From NCBI GenBank assembly GCA_947462815.1, contig CANHQR010000034.1, positions 1 to 38,413 of the forward strand: a DNA stretch of 38,413 bases, written 5' to 3'. Origin of the DNA: Pseudobdellovibrionaceae bacterium. Its GTDB lineage: Bacteria; Bdellovibrionota; Bdellovibrionia; Bdellovibrionales; JAMPXM01. Under the pieces are notes generated by a model. That model was not told the DNA's origin. It was given only the letters and a program-made list of their open reading frames with translations, and did not search any database. Below, in pieces: positions 32,701 to 38,413 of the stretch (positions are counted from its first letter, which is position 1; the number at the start of each line of letters is the position of its first letter). Both the position numbers and the translations under genes were made by a program.

Positions 32701-33846
32701 TCAGAAGAGGTGTGCCAACGCCAGTGAACTTGTCACTCCCGGCGACTCGATCCCCAGCAAGTGCGTGTGAAGTCCATGGCTGCCAAGATCGTCGATGACG
32801 AATTCGGGGTGAGCCACGCCGTTTTTGAAGAGTTTAGCGCGCACGCCGACGTAGTCGGGCTCCAGGTGTTCTCGTTTCAAGCCCGGTAAAAATTTGCTGC
32901 CGGCTTCGAAGAACTGATCGCGAAGCTCCTCGACGTTATCGTCGAATCGGTAGAGATCCCAAAGATCGGCGGGCTCTTCTTGGCGTGACCAATCCACATC
33001 GGGGCCGAGGCGACCGCGCAATCCCAGATCGATCGTGAGGTGTGTGCCGAGGCCGCCGCGCGGATCGGGAACCGGATAGATGAGGAACTTGTAGCGGCCC
33101 GTCCATTCGCTCGCGAGGGTGAAGTAGCGTCCCCGACAGGGTTTGATCTGCCAGCTGTCGCCTCGACCGGCGAGGGCGCGGAATTGTTCTGCGATGCGGG
33201 CTGATGCGAGTCCCGCCGCATTTACGAATCGGCGACAACGGATCCGCATGGATTCACCGTCGCCCGTGCAAGCGATAAAGCTCACCTCAGTGTCGGTGAC
33301 GCTCTCAAGTTCATGAAAGGCATGTTTGTAGAGGACCATGCCGCCGCGAGATTCCGTGAGATGTGCCAGTCGTTCCATCAACACATGCGAGTCCACGATG
33401 CCGCTCGTCGGACTCCAAAGGGCCGCACGAAGTTCTAATCCCACACGCCGAGTGGCTTCGGCACTTTCGAGCCATTCCAGTTCCACGCCGTTGGCCGCCG
33501 CGGTTTCGCGAATGTTCTTGAGCTTTGGAATGTGAGAATCGTCACTGGCCACGACGTACTTGCCGCAGTTCATGATGGGAACTTGGTGCTCGCGACAGAA
33601 GTCGTACAAAAGTTTTTTGCCTTCGACACAGCTGCGGGCCTTGAGTGTTCCGGGAGTGTAGTAGATCCCGGCGTGGACCACTTCGCTGTTGTGCGATGAG
33701 GCCTCTTGGCCAAATTTAAAATGTCGTTCGAGGACGATCAGCGACTCGTTGGGATAACGACGCGATAAGGCCTCGGCGCAGGCCAAGCCCACGACACCGG
33801 CGCCAATGACCACATTGTCGAACTCGAGAGTTTCCATCGCACTCAT
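32701..33846 (-). CDS. lhgO: FAD-dependent L-2-hydroxyglutarate dehydrogenase-like oxidoreductase
   Basis: This 381-aa flavoprotein has the Rossmann motif VVIGAGVVGLACAEALSRRY near the N-terminus, the family hallmark SSHNSEVVHAGIYYTPGTLK, SPTSGIVDSHVLMERL and the C-terminal HLLGIESPGVTSSLALA. These match L-2-hydroxyglutarate dehydrogenase/oxidase (LhgO/LhgD), which oxidises L-2-hydroxyglutarate to 2-oxoglutarate. It is slightly shorter than E. coli LhgO (about 420). The ATG overlaps the wzt stop (ATGA), so it is coupled to the exporter operon, which is an odd place for a metabolite-repair enzyme. A role in oxidising a glycan or sugar precursor cannot be excluded. Confidence 0.85.
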   Translation of the reverse strand: MSAMETLEFDNVVIGAGVVGLACAEALSRRYPNESLIVLERHFKFGQEASSHNSEVVHAGIYYTPGTLKARSCVEGKKLLYDFCREHQVPIMNCGKYVVASDDSHIPKLKNIRETAAANGVELEWLESAEATRRVGLELRAALWSPTSGIVDSHVLMERLAHLTESRGGMVLYKHAFHELESVTDTEVSFIACTGDGESMRIRCRRFVNAAGLASARIAEQFRALAGRGDSWQIKPCRGRYFTLASEWTGRYKFLIYPVPDPRGGLGTHLTIDLGLRGRLGPDVDWSRQEEPADLWDLYRFDDNVEELRDQFFEAGSKFLPGLKREHLEPDYVGVRAKLFKNGVAHPEFVIDDLGSHGLHTHLLGIESPGVTSSLALAHLF

Positions 33847-34592
33847 TGAAACATCTCCCGATAGCGTCGCGCCCCTTCGGTGGCAGAGCCGTCGAAGCTG
33901 ACTCCGCCATTATCGATCAGAATGCAGCGCTGACAGTGTCGCTCAACCTCGTCGGCGCTGTGGGTAATGAGGACGATGGTGCGGCCTTGAGCGTGCAGAT
34001 CCCGGATTTTCTGCAGGCACTTGTTTTGAAAGCCGGCATCACCCACGGCGAGAATTTCATCGAACAGCAAGATGGGCGCGTCGAGGTGGGCTGCAATCGA
34101 AAACCCAAGGCGGACCAGCATGCCACTGGAGTAGTTCTTTACAGGTCGGTGAATGTGATCGTTGAGTTCGGAGAACTCGATCACTTCTTGCAAGCGGCTT
34201 TGAGTTTGCTGTCGCGAATAGCCGAGGATGGCCGCATTGAGAAAAATGTTGTCGAGCCCTGTAAGCTCCTCATTGAATCCCGCACCGAGTTCGAGAAGAG
34301 GGGCGACGCGACCGTGGACATGGATCGCGCCTTCATTCGGGTGGTAAATTCCGGAGATCATTTTAAGAATGGTGCTCTTACCAACGCCGTTTCGTCCCAT
34401 GATGCCGACGAACTCACCTGGCATGATCCTAAAGCTGACGTTGCGTAGGATTTCTCGCGTCTCGACTTTCAAACGTTTGTAGCTGAAAGAAACGATTTGC
34501 GCGAGCATGCGTTTGACGGAGTCTTGGCGTTCGATTCGCATTTTGAAGGTCTTGCGAACGTCCTTAAGCTCAATAGCGGGCTGGGACATCAT
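33843..34592 (-). CDS. wzt: polysaccharide ABC exporter, ATP-binding subunit (Wzt/KpsT)
   Basis: This ABC ATPase is of the O-antigen/capsule exporter type. Walker A is GRNGVGKST, the signature is YSSGMLVRLGFS, and Walker B is ILLFDEILAVGD followed by the His switch VLITHS. VAPLLELGAGFNEELTGLDN is the characteristic exporter segment. The open frame extends upstream to 34715, but the start is ATG at 34592 (or 34589), with GGAGG 4 bases before it and a 4-base overlap with wzm. This gives 249 aa. It therefore lacks the C-terminal glycan-recognition domain of longer Wzt proteins and resembles KpsT or Wzt types with no terminal-modification sensing. Confidence 0.92.
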   Translation of the reverse strand: MMSQPAIELKDVRKTFKMRIERQDSVKRMLAQIVSFSYKRLKVETREILRNVSFRIMPGEFVGIMGRNGVGKSTILKMISGIYHPNEGAIHVHGRVAPLLELGAGFNEELTGLDNIFLNAAILGYSRQQTQSRLQEVIEFSELNDHIHRPVKNYSSGMLVRLGFSIAAHLDAPILLFDEILAVGDAGFQNKCLQKIRDLHAQGRTIVLITHSADEVERHCQRCILIDNGGVSFDGSATEGARRYREMFQ

Positions 34593-35383
34593 AGATCCTC
34601 CGCCAGTTCGCGACCTTCGACTTTGAGTAAATAAAGTGCAGCAAGGAAGAGTGCCGTGGTCCACCCGCTCATTGTGATCCAGTCGGCACCTGATAACGGG
34701 TCGGCCAATCCCCAAGCGGCATGTATTCCCTGAAAGATCATACCCACAGGGTTGACCGCAACGAGGGCTCGCATTTTCTCCGGCATCATGTCCTGGGTGT
34801 AAATGATGGGTGTGGCATAGAACCAGGTTTGCAGCACAATACCCAAGGCGTGCTTCAGGTCGCGTAGGTAGACAAACGCTAGGCCGGTCAGCAGCGACAG
34901 CGAGTAGGCTTGCACGAGCAGCATCGCGAGCAGCGGAAGTAGCGTCAAGAGTGACCAGCTCAACGACAGTCCAGAAGCGAGAGCGAGGATCGCGACGATC
35001 GGAAGGCCCAGCGCAAAGTTCACAAAGCCCGTGACGGTTTCGGTGAGCGGAAAAACTTGGGGCGGGACGGGGACTTTGTTGATGAGGGGTCGGTTGCCAA
35101 CAATGGATTCAAGACCATTCATCACTGAAGTTTGAAAGAAGGTCCACGGCAGCAAACCCGCCATGAGCAGCGTGAGGTAATGCTCGTGTTGCACGCGCAT
35201 CACGAATTTGAAGACCGCAAAGTAAACGAGCGCGCTGGCGGCTGGAATCAACAAAGTCCAAAGCATTCCGCCGATCGATTGTCGGTATTTGATCTTCAGG
35301 TTTCTTCGGATCAGATTGAATGCGAGGAACTTTCGTTCCAGGCAAAAGATGTCGATGCCCATTGGGCGAAACCGCAGTGTCAT
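34589..35383 (-). CDS. wzm: polysaccharide ABC exporter, permease subunit (Wzm/KpsM)
   Basis: This ABC-2 type permease has six predicted helices. RRNLKIKYRQSIGGMLWTLL is the conserved amphipathic entry, then LMAGLLPWTFFQTSVMNGLE, NRPLINKVPVPPQVFPL and FYATPIIYTQDMMPE, all typical of Wzm/TagG/KpsM proteins. Several starts are possible (GTG 35404, ATG 35383, ATG 35362) and none has a strong ribosome binding site; ATG at 35383 gives 264 aa. It is the first gene of the operon wzm-wzt-lhgO-30559 gene and, with Wzt, exports the lipid-linked glycan across the inner membrane. Confidence 0.92.
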   Translation of the reverse strand: MTLRFRPMGIDIFCLERKFLAFNLIRRNLKIKYRQSIGGMLWTLLIPAASALVYFAVFKFVMRVQHEHYLTLLMAGLLPWTFFQTSVMNGLESIVGNRPLINKVPVPPQVFPLTETVTGFVNFALGLPIVAILALASGLSLSWSLLTLLPLLAMLLVQAYSLSLLTGLAFVYLRDLKHALGIVLQTWFYATPIIYTQDMMPEKMRALVAVNPVGMIFQGIHAAWGLADPLSGADWITMSGWTTALFLAALYLLKVEGRELAEDL

Positions 35384-35404
35384 GGAAGCGTCTCTTCTAA
35401 CCAC

Positions 35405-35629
35405 TTGTGCGGCCTGTGTTAAGGCGCGGTGTATCGCTTCGCAGCGGTATCGATCTGCCAGCCTAAACTCCCGGCATCGGTGGATCTCGAGCGCAGGAAA
35501 GAGTGGATCGAACGCCCGTGACCTCGGACAATCCGCGAGGAATGACGTTAGTATAAATAATTGTAAATATTGAATTTAACATTAATTGCGACATTGTTTT
35601 ATTTGTCGTAATATAGAGAGGGAGGTCCA
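35405..35629. promoter_or_regulatory. AT-rich divergent promoter region with an inverted repeat
   Basis: This 225-bp spacer becomes very A+T-rich from about 35545. ATTGCGACA (35585-35593) and TGTCGTAAT (35604-35612) form an inverted repeat with one mismatch and a 10-bp centre. TTGCGA (35586-35591) and TAATAT (35609-35614) at 17-bp spacing could be -35 and -10 boxes lying inside the repeat, as at an autoregulated operator, but the RNA would then begin only about 9 bases before the ATG. TATAAA at 35552-35557 is another possible -10. GGGAGG at 35620-35625 precedes the ATG by 4 bases. Confidence 0.5.
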
Positions 35630-36163
35630 ATGAACGATAAGCCTATTAGCAAAGCCGTAGCCTTGAAGGCATTTGAGAAATTGGACGCCTATTTGCGGGA
35701 GCCGCTCACTCTCATTATGGGCGGGGGCACCAGCATGTTACTCGCACACGGTTATCCTCTCTCCACCTCGGATGTCGACGCACTTCCTCGACAGACTTCG
35801 TTTGAGGCCATCGATGCACATGTGAAGCAAGTGGCTCAGGATTTGGATCTACCACCGGATTGGTTGAACCCCTATTTCGCCTCTTTCACGCATGTGTTGC
35901 CGGCCGACTATGGACGGCGACTCATCAGTGTCTTTCAGGGTCGTTCTCTTCAAGTCGAGGCCTTGGGGCGCGAGGAGATGTTGATTATGAAGTGCTTTGC
36001 CCATCGACCGAAGGACCTTGGGCATGCGCGTGCGCTATTGAAGCTCGGCGTAAACCTCAACATTGTGGAATCGGCGATAGAGTCTTGTCGAGATCGGGGC
36101 GTTCCCGGGGCCGATCAGGCAATTGAGTTTTTGGATGATCTCATCGATGAGTCTGAGGCATGA
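35630..36163 (+). CDS. nucleotidyltransferase-fold protein (DUF6036-like), possible toxin or antitoxin
   Basis: This 177-aa protein carries the minimal pol-beta/MNT nucleotidyltransferase signature: GGGTSMLLAHG (G31-G33, S35) followed by STSDVDAL, with acidic residues Asp48 and Asp50. A third acidic position may be Glu in QVEALGREEMLIMKCFAHRP. The pattern is that of DUF6036/AbiEii-like proteins, some of which are toxin components that transfer nucleotides. It has a strong GGGAGG ribosome binding site, sits behind an A+T-rich promoter with an inverted repeat, and overlaps the next gene by ATGA. These traits suggest a toxin-antitoxin or related defence pair, but no activity is proven. Confidence 0.7.
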   Translation: MNDKPISKAVALKAFEKLDAYLREPLTLIMGGGTSMLLAHGYPLSTSDVDALPRQTSFEAIDAHVKQVAQDLDLPPDWLNPYFASFTHVLPADYGRRLISVFQGRSLQVEALGREEMLIMKCFAHRPKDLGHARALLKLGVNLNIVESAIESCRDRGVPGADQAIEFLDDLIDESEA

Positions 36164-36927
36164 AGGGCCTGCGAGATCTTCCGCAGATCGATGACCTGCG
36201 GGTTGCCTATGAGGAGCTCGATCTGAGTTTTTCAAGAGCACGCCAAGTTGAGCAGCTCGATATGAAGCGCCTTGCCTTGCTCTCTCAATGGGCCAGACTG
36301 GATCCGCGTTTGGCTGAACTCTTCTGCGGTTATTTGCAGCGGAACTGGTCGCAGCTGCGGTCCGTGGAATTACTGGAAGCTCTCACCGAGCAGCCTTGGC
36401 CTCGCGCCATTCTAGTCCCCTTACGTTTCGTTGAGCTGGCCGCGCTCGATGAGAGCCATGAGTCTGAGGGGGGTGGGCATGAATCACAGCAGGCCTCGGC
36501 GAATTCCCTGAGGCTCTTTGCGCTTCGGGCCCTCATTGATTTGATCGACCGCAGTTTTCCGCAAAAGACCTACGACCTATTTTTCATTCCACTTCAGCAG
36601 CCCAATCGGGTGATCCTTCGCAACGAGCTGAGGCTAAGGGGTATGGCCTACGTTCGGTCAGGATATATAGGGTCGGCCTCGTTGCTCGCGAAGGGTAGAT
36701 CGCCTCAAAGTAGAACTATTCTCGACGCCGGCGCTAGAAGGTCGCTATTAGAGGAGAGGGTTCGGCAAATGAAAATCGGCGACCGTCTGACAGTTGAAGA
36801 CTATCTCGAGTTATGCGCCGGAAAAATCAGTCGCCGCCAAGCCCAGCGAGACTTGGCCGTATGTGATAAGCTCAGGTCCATCGGCCACACCCGACGGCTT
36901 CGATATCTGAAAAGCGCGAGTCGGTAA
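36160..36927 (+). CDS. hypothetical protein with C-terminal helix-turn-helix, partner of the nucleotidyltransferase
   Basis: I do not recognise the full family. The 255-aa protein is mostly helical in its N-terminal 150 residues. It ends with a basic segment, LTVEDYLELCAGKISRRQAQ followed by RDLAVCDKLRSIGHTRRLRY, that reads as a DeoR/Fic-type winged helix-turn-helix. ATG at 36160 overlaps the preceding stop (ATGA), so the two are translated together. A DNA-binding partner fits autoregulation at the inverted repeat upstream of 35630. In AbiE systems the HTH antitoxin gene comes first, so the order here is reversed and the architecture (HTH at the C-terminus) differs. Confidence 0.6.
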   Translation: MKGLRDLPQIDDLRVAYEELDLSFSRARQVEQLDMKRLALLSQWARLDPRLAELFCGYLQRNWSQLRSVELLEALTEQPWPRAILVPLRFVELAALDESHESEGGGHESQQASANSLRLFALRALIDLIDRSFPQKTYDLFFIPLQQPNRVILRNELRLRGMAYVRSGYIGSASLLAKGRSPQSRTILDAGARRSLLEERVRQMKIGDRLTVEDYLELCAGKISRRQAQRDLAVCDKLRSIGHTRRLRYLKSASR

Positions 36928-36947
36928 GACGTCGGACCACGGCCTTT

Positions 36948-37466
36948 TCAGTCGAACTTCAGCACGGATTTACACTTCATGCCGCGCCACTCGAACTTAT
37001 TGAGGAATCGCAGATCGATCATGACTGCAAGATCGACGACGGCATAACCCGCCTCGGTCAGCGCGTTGGCTGAAGCGCCCAGTGTGCCGCCCGTCGCGAG
37101 CACATCGTCGATCAGTACAATGCGACCGCGGCCTCGCTTCACTTCGATGGCGTCTTCGCCATACTCGAGTTTGTAGCTGTGATGGACGACCGGCGGCGGC
37201 AGCTTGCCTTTCTTGCGTACAGGGATGAAACCGCAGCCCAGTTCCTGAGCCATAGCCGCAGCGAGGATGAAGCCGCGTGATTCTACGCCGGCGATGGCGT
37301 CGGGCTTTTTGTCGCGGATGAGATCGCAGAGAGTGACGATCAATCGCGGGAACTCCGTCGGCGAGCCGAGCAGCGGCGAGATATCTTTGAAGATGACGCC
37401 CGGTTTGGGGAAGTCTTTGACGTTCTCAATCAGGGAAAGAAACTTGGCGTCGTTGGTGTTGCTCAT
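36948..37466 (-). CDS. apt: adenine phosphoribosyltransferase
   Basis: This purine-salvage enzyme makes AMP from adenine and PRPP in the cytoplasm. The N-terminal VKDFPKPGVIFKDISPLL is diagnostic of Apt, followed by AIAGVESRGFILAAAMAQEL, GFIPVRKKGKLPPPVV, YGEDAIEVKRG and the PRPP loop IVLIDDVLATGGTLGA. At 172 aa it is of normal length. GGAG lies 6 bases before the ATG. It is convergent with the HTH gene, 20 bp apart, and marks the return to ordinary chromosomal genes. Confidence 0.96.
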   Translation of the reverse strand: MSNTNDAKFLSLIENVKDFPKPGVIFKDISPLLGSPTEFPRLIVTLCDLIRDKKPDAIAGVESRGFILAAAMAQELGCGFIPVRKKGKLPPPVVHHSYKLEYGEDAIEVKRGRGRIVLIDDVLATGGTLGASANALTEAGYAVVDLAVMIDLRFLNKFEWRGMKCKSVLKFD

Positions 37467-37572
37467 AAGGGTCTCCGAGTAGGGGTCGAATGCTAGTCGT
37501 AGCGTGGGCCGTTGGCCTCGTCCACTCTTGTGCGCTGTTTCCTTGGTGGAGGGCTTGTGTTAGGAGGGGCGT

Positions 37573-38265
37573 ATGGCAAAAAAGAAGAGTGGTTGTAGAG
37601 CGTCGTCGGGGTTATCGCCGCATCGGTCGGAGGCTGAGCATATTGTCGAAATTTGTCGGCGTTTGCATCAGCGCTTTTGGCTGTCTTCGGCGGATGGCAA
37701 TGTATCGATTCGCTTGGATGATGAGCGGATTTTGATCACGCCGACGGGTCTGCATAAGGGCTTTATAGGATGGCGCGATCTCGCCTTGGTGGATTGTAAG
37801 GGTGAGGTGTTGTGGGGGCGACCGAGTAGCGAAAAGCTCATGCATCTGGAGATCTACCGGCGCTTGCCACTCGCACGAGCTGTTGTCCATCCGCATCCGC
37901 CGCATTCGATTGCATGGTCGGTGGCTCGGCCTGATTGGAAAGAGCTGCCGATCGACGCATTGACGGAGTTGGTTTTGGCCGTCGGGCGCATTCCGATTGC
38001 GCCTTACGCGTTACCAGGCACGCAGCAGATGGGTGATGTGTTGTTTCCGGATCTGGAGTCGACGCGCGTGATGATTTTGGCGCGACACGGTGCTTTGGCT
38101 TGGGGCGAGTCGCTGGAAGAAGCTTACAATGGCATCGAGCGTATCGAGCACGCGTCCATGATTTTGGCAGCAGCGCATGCGATGGGCGGGATCACGTGCT
38201 TGCCGGCGGATGAGTTCGCGCGCTTGCGTGTGTTGCGCGAGAAGTTGGGGCCGCGAACCTTGTGA
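37573..38265 (+). CDS. class II aldolase/adducin-family protein
   Basis: This 230-aa zinc-dependent aldolase-fold protein has HQRFWLSSADGNVSIRLDDE, ILITPTGLHKG, and the metal ligands in VVHPHPPHSIAW (His-x-His) and ILARHGALAWGESLEEAYNG (third His). The catalytic acidic position is likely the Glu in SSEKLMHLEIYRR. The family includes fuculose- and rhamnulose-phosphate aldolases and methylthioribulose-1-phosphate dehydratase (MtnB). No neighbour fixes the substrate, so no symbol is given. AGGAGG lies 6 bases before the ATG. Confidence 0.87.
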   Translation: MAKKKSGCRASSGLSPHRSEAEHIVEICRRLHQRFWLSSADGNVSIRLDDERILITPTGLHKGFIGWRDLALVDCKGEVLWGRPSSEKLMHLEIYRRLPLARAVVHPHPPHSIAWSVARPDWKELPIDALTELVLAVGRIPIAPYALPGTQQMGDVLFPDLESTRVMILARHGALAWGESLEEAYNGIERIEHASMILAAAHAMGGITCLPADEFARLRVLREKLGPRTL

Positions 38266-38305
38266 TGCTGGGGCGGGAAGGTTGAGTGTTTGGCGCGGCT
38301 TGGGC

Positions 38306-38413
38306 GTGGTGTGCGGTTGTGGTGTGCGGTTGTGATGTGCGGTTGTGATGTGCGGTTGTGATGTGCGGTTGTGATGTGCGGTTGTGATGTGCGGTTGTGA
38401 TGTGCGGTTGTGA
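38306..38413. repeat. 13-bp tandem repeat array, continuing past the window end
   Basis: Eight consecutive units follow the aldolase gene. The first two are GTGGTGTGCGGTT, the next six are GTGATGTGCGGTT without a mismatch, and the window ends 4 bases into a ninth. The array starts 40 bp after the aldolase stop codon and its true length is unknown. The period of 13 is not a multiple of three, so it is unlikely to be coding. Confidence 0.95.

Noticed and set aside
38306-38413. CRISPR array
   Set aside because: The units are only 13 bp and directly adjacent, with no spacers between them.

Overview
The window is a large surface-polysaccharide (O-antigen type) biosynthesis locus of a Gram-negative bacterium, flanked by ordinary genes. 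Most of the sequence is GC-rich. The partial gene at the left edge belongs to an HNH-endonuclease-associated family that I associate with Bdellovibrio-like predatory bacteria. Together with an ABC-2 type polysaccharide exporter, this makes a Bdellovibrionota or related deltaproteobacterial chromosome plausible, but that is an inference and not a firm assignment.

Layout. 1-1090: the 5' part of the HNH-family gene (minus strand) and a GC-rich gene-free spacer. 1091-2470: manC (GDP-mannose supply). 2691-8464: a tight five-gene operon that ends at a clear terminator (8497-8528). It encodes a two-subunit pyruvate-dehydrogenase-E1-like thiamine-diphosphate enzyme split around a DegT-fold enzyme whose PLP lysine is replaced by histidine (ColD-like 3-dehydratase), then a B12-binding radical SAM enzyme and a sugar-nucleotide SDR. 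8629-11072: GDP-fucose-synthase-like fcl, gmhA and a membrane-anchored periplasmic protein. 11121-16629 (minus): hddA, a GT9 heptosyltransferase-like protein and two polytopic GT-C-like proteins. 17108-20653 (plus): two GT2 enzymes around a polytopic protein. 20624-25766 (minus): GT2, a GT-B-like protein, a polytopic protein and another GT2. 26041-30625 (plus): rfbH-rfbF-rfbG, an SDR reductase and a 3,5-epimerase, which fits a CDP-ascarylose-type pathway. 30559-35383 (minus): wzm-wzt (exporter), an LhgO-like flavoprotein and a second copy of the 22876-24840 polytopic protein. 35630-36927: a nucleotidyltransferase/HTH-protein pair that looks like a toxin-antitoxin module. 36948-38265: apt and a class II aldolase. 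38306-38413: a 13-bp tandem repeat that continues beyond the window.

How the genes fit together. At least three unusual sugars seem to be made here: a heptose (GmhA, HddA, perhaps modified by the Fcl-like enzyme), a CDP-3,6-dideoxyhexose (RfbF, RfbG, RfbH, epimerase, reductase), and, in the 2691-8464 operon, a possibly new deoxysugar branched with a two-carbon unit. Several glycosyltransferases and five polytopic GT-C-like proteins would assemble and decorate the glycan, and Wzm-Wzt would export it. No Wzx flippase, Wzy polymerase, Gmd, HddC, GmhB or RfbH reductase is seen in the window. The stretch from about 20.6 to 32.7 kb is visibly richer in A+T than its flanks, which suggests it was acquired as a cassette.
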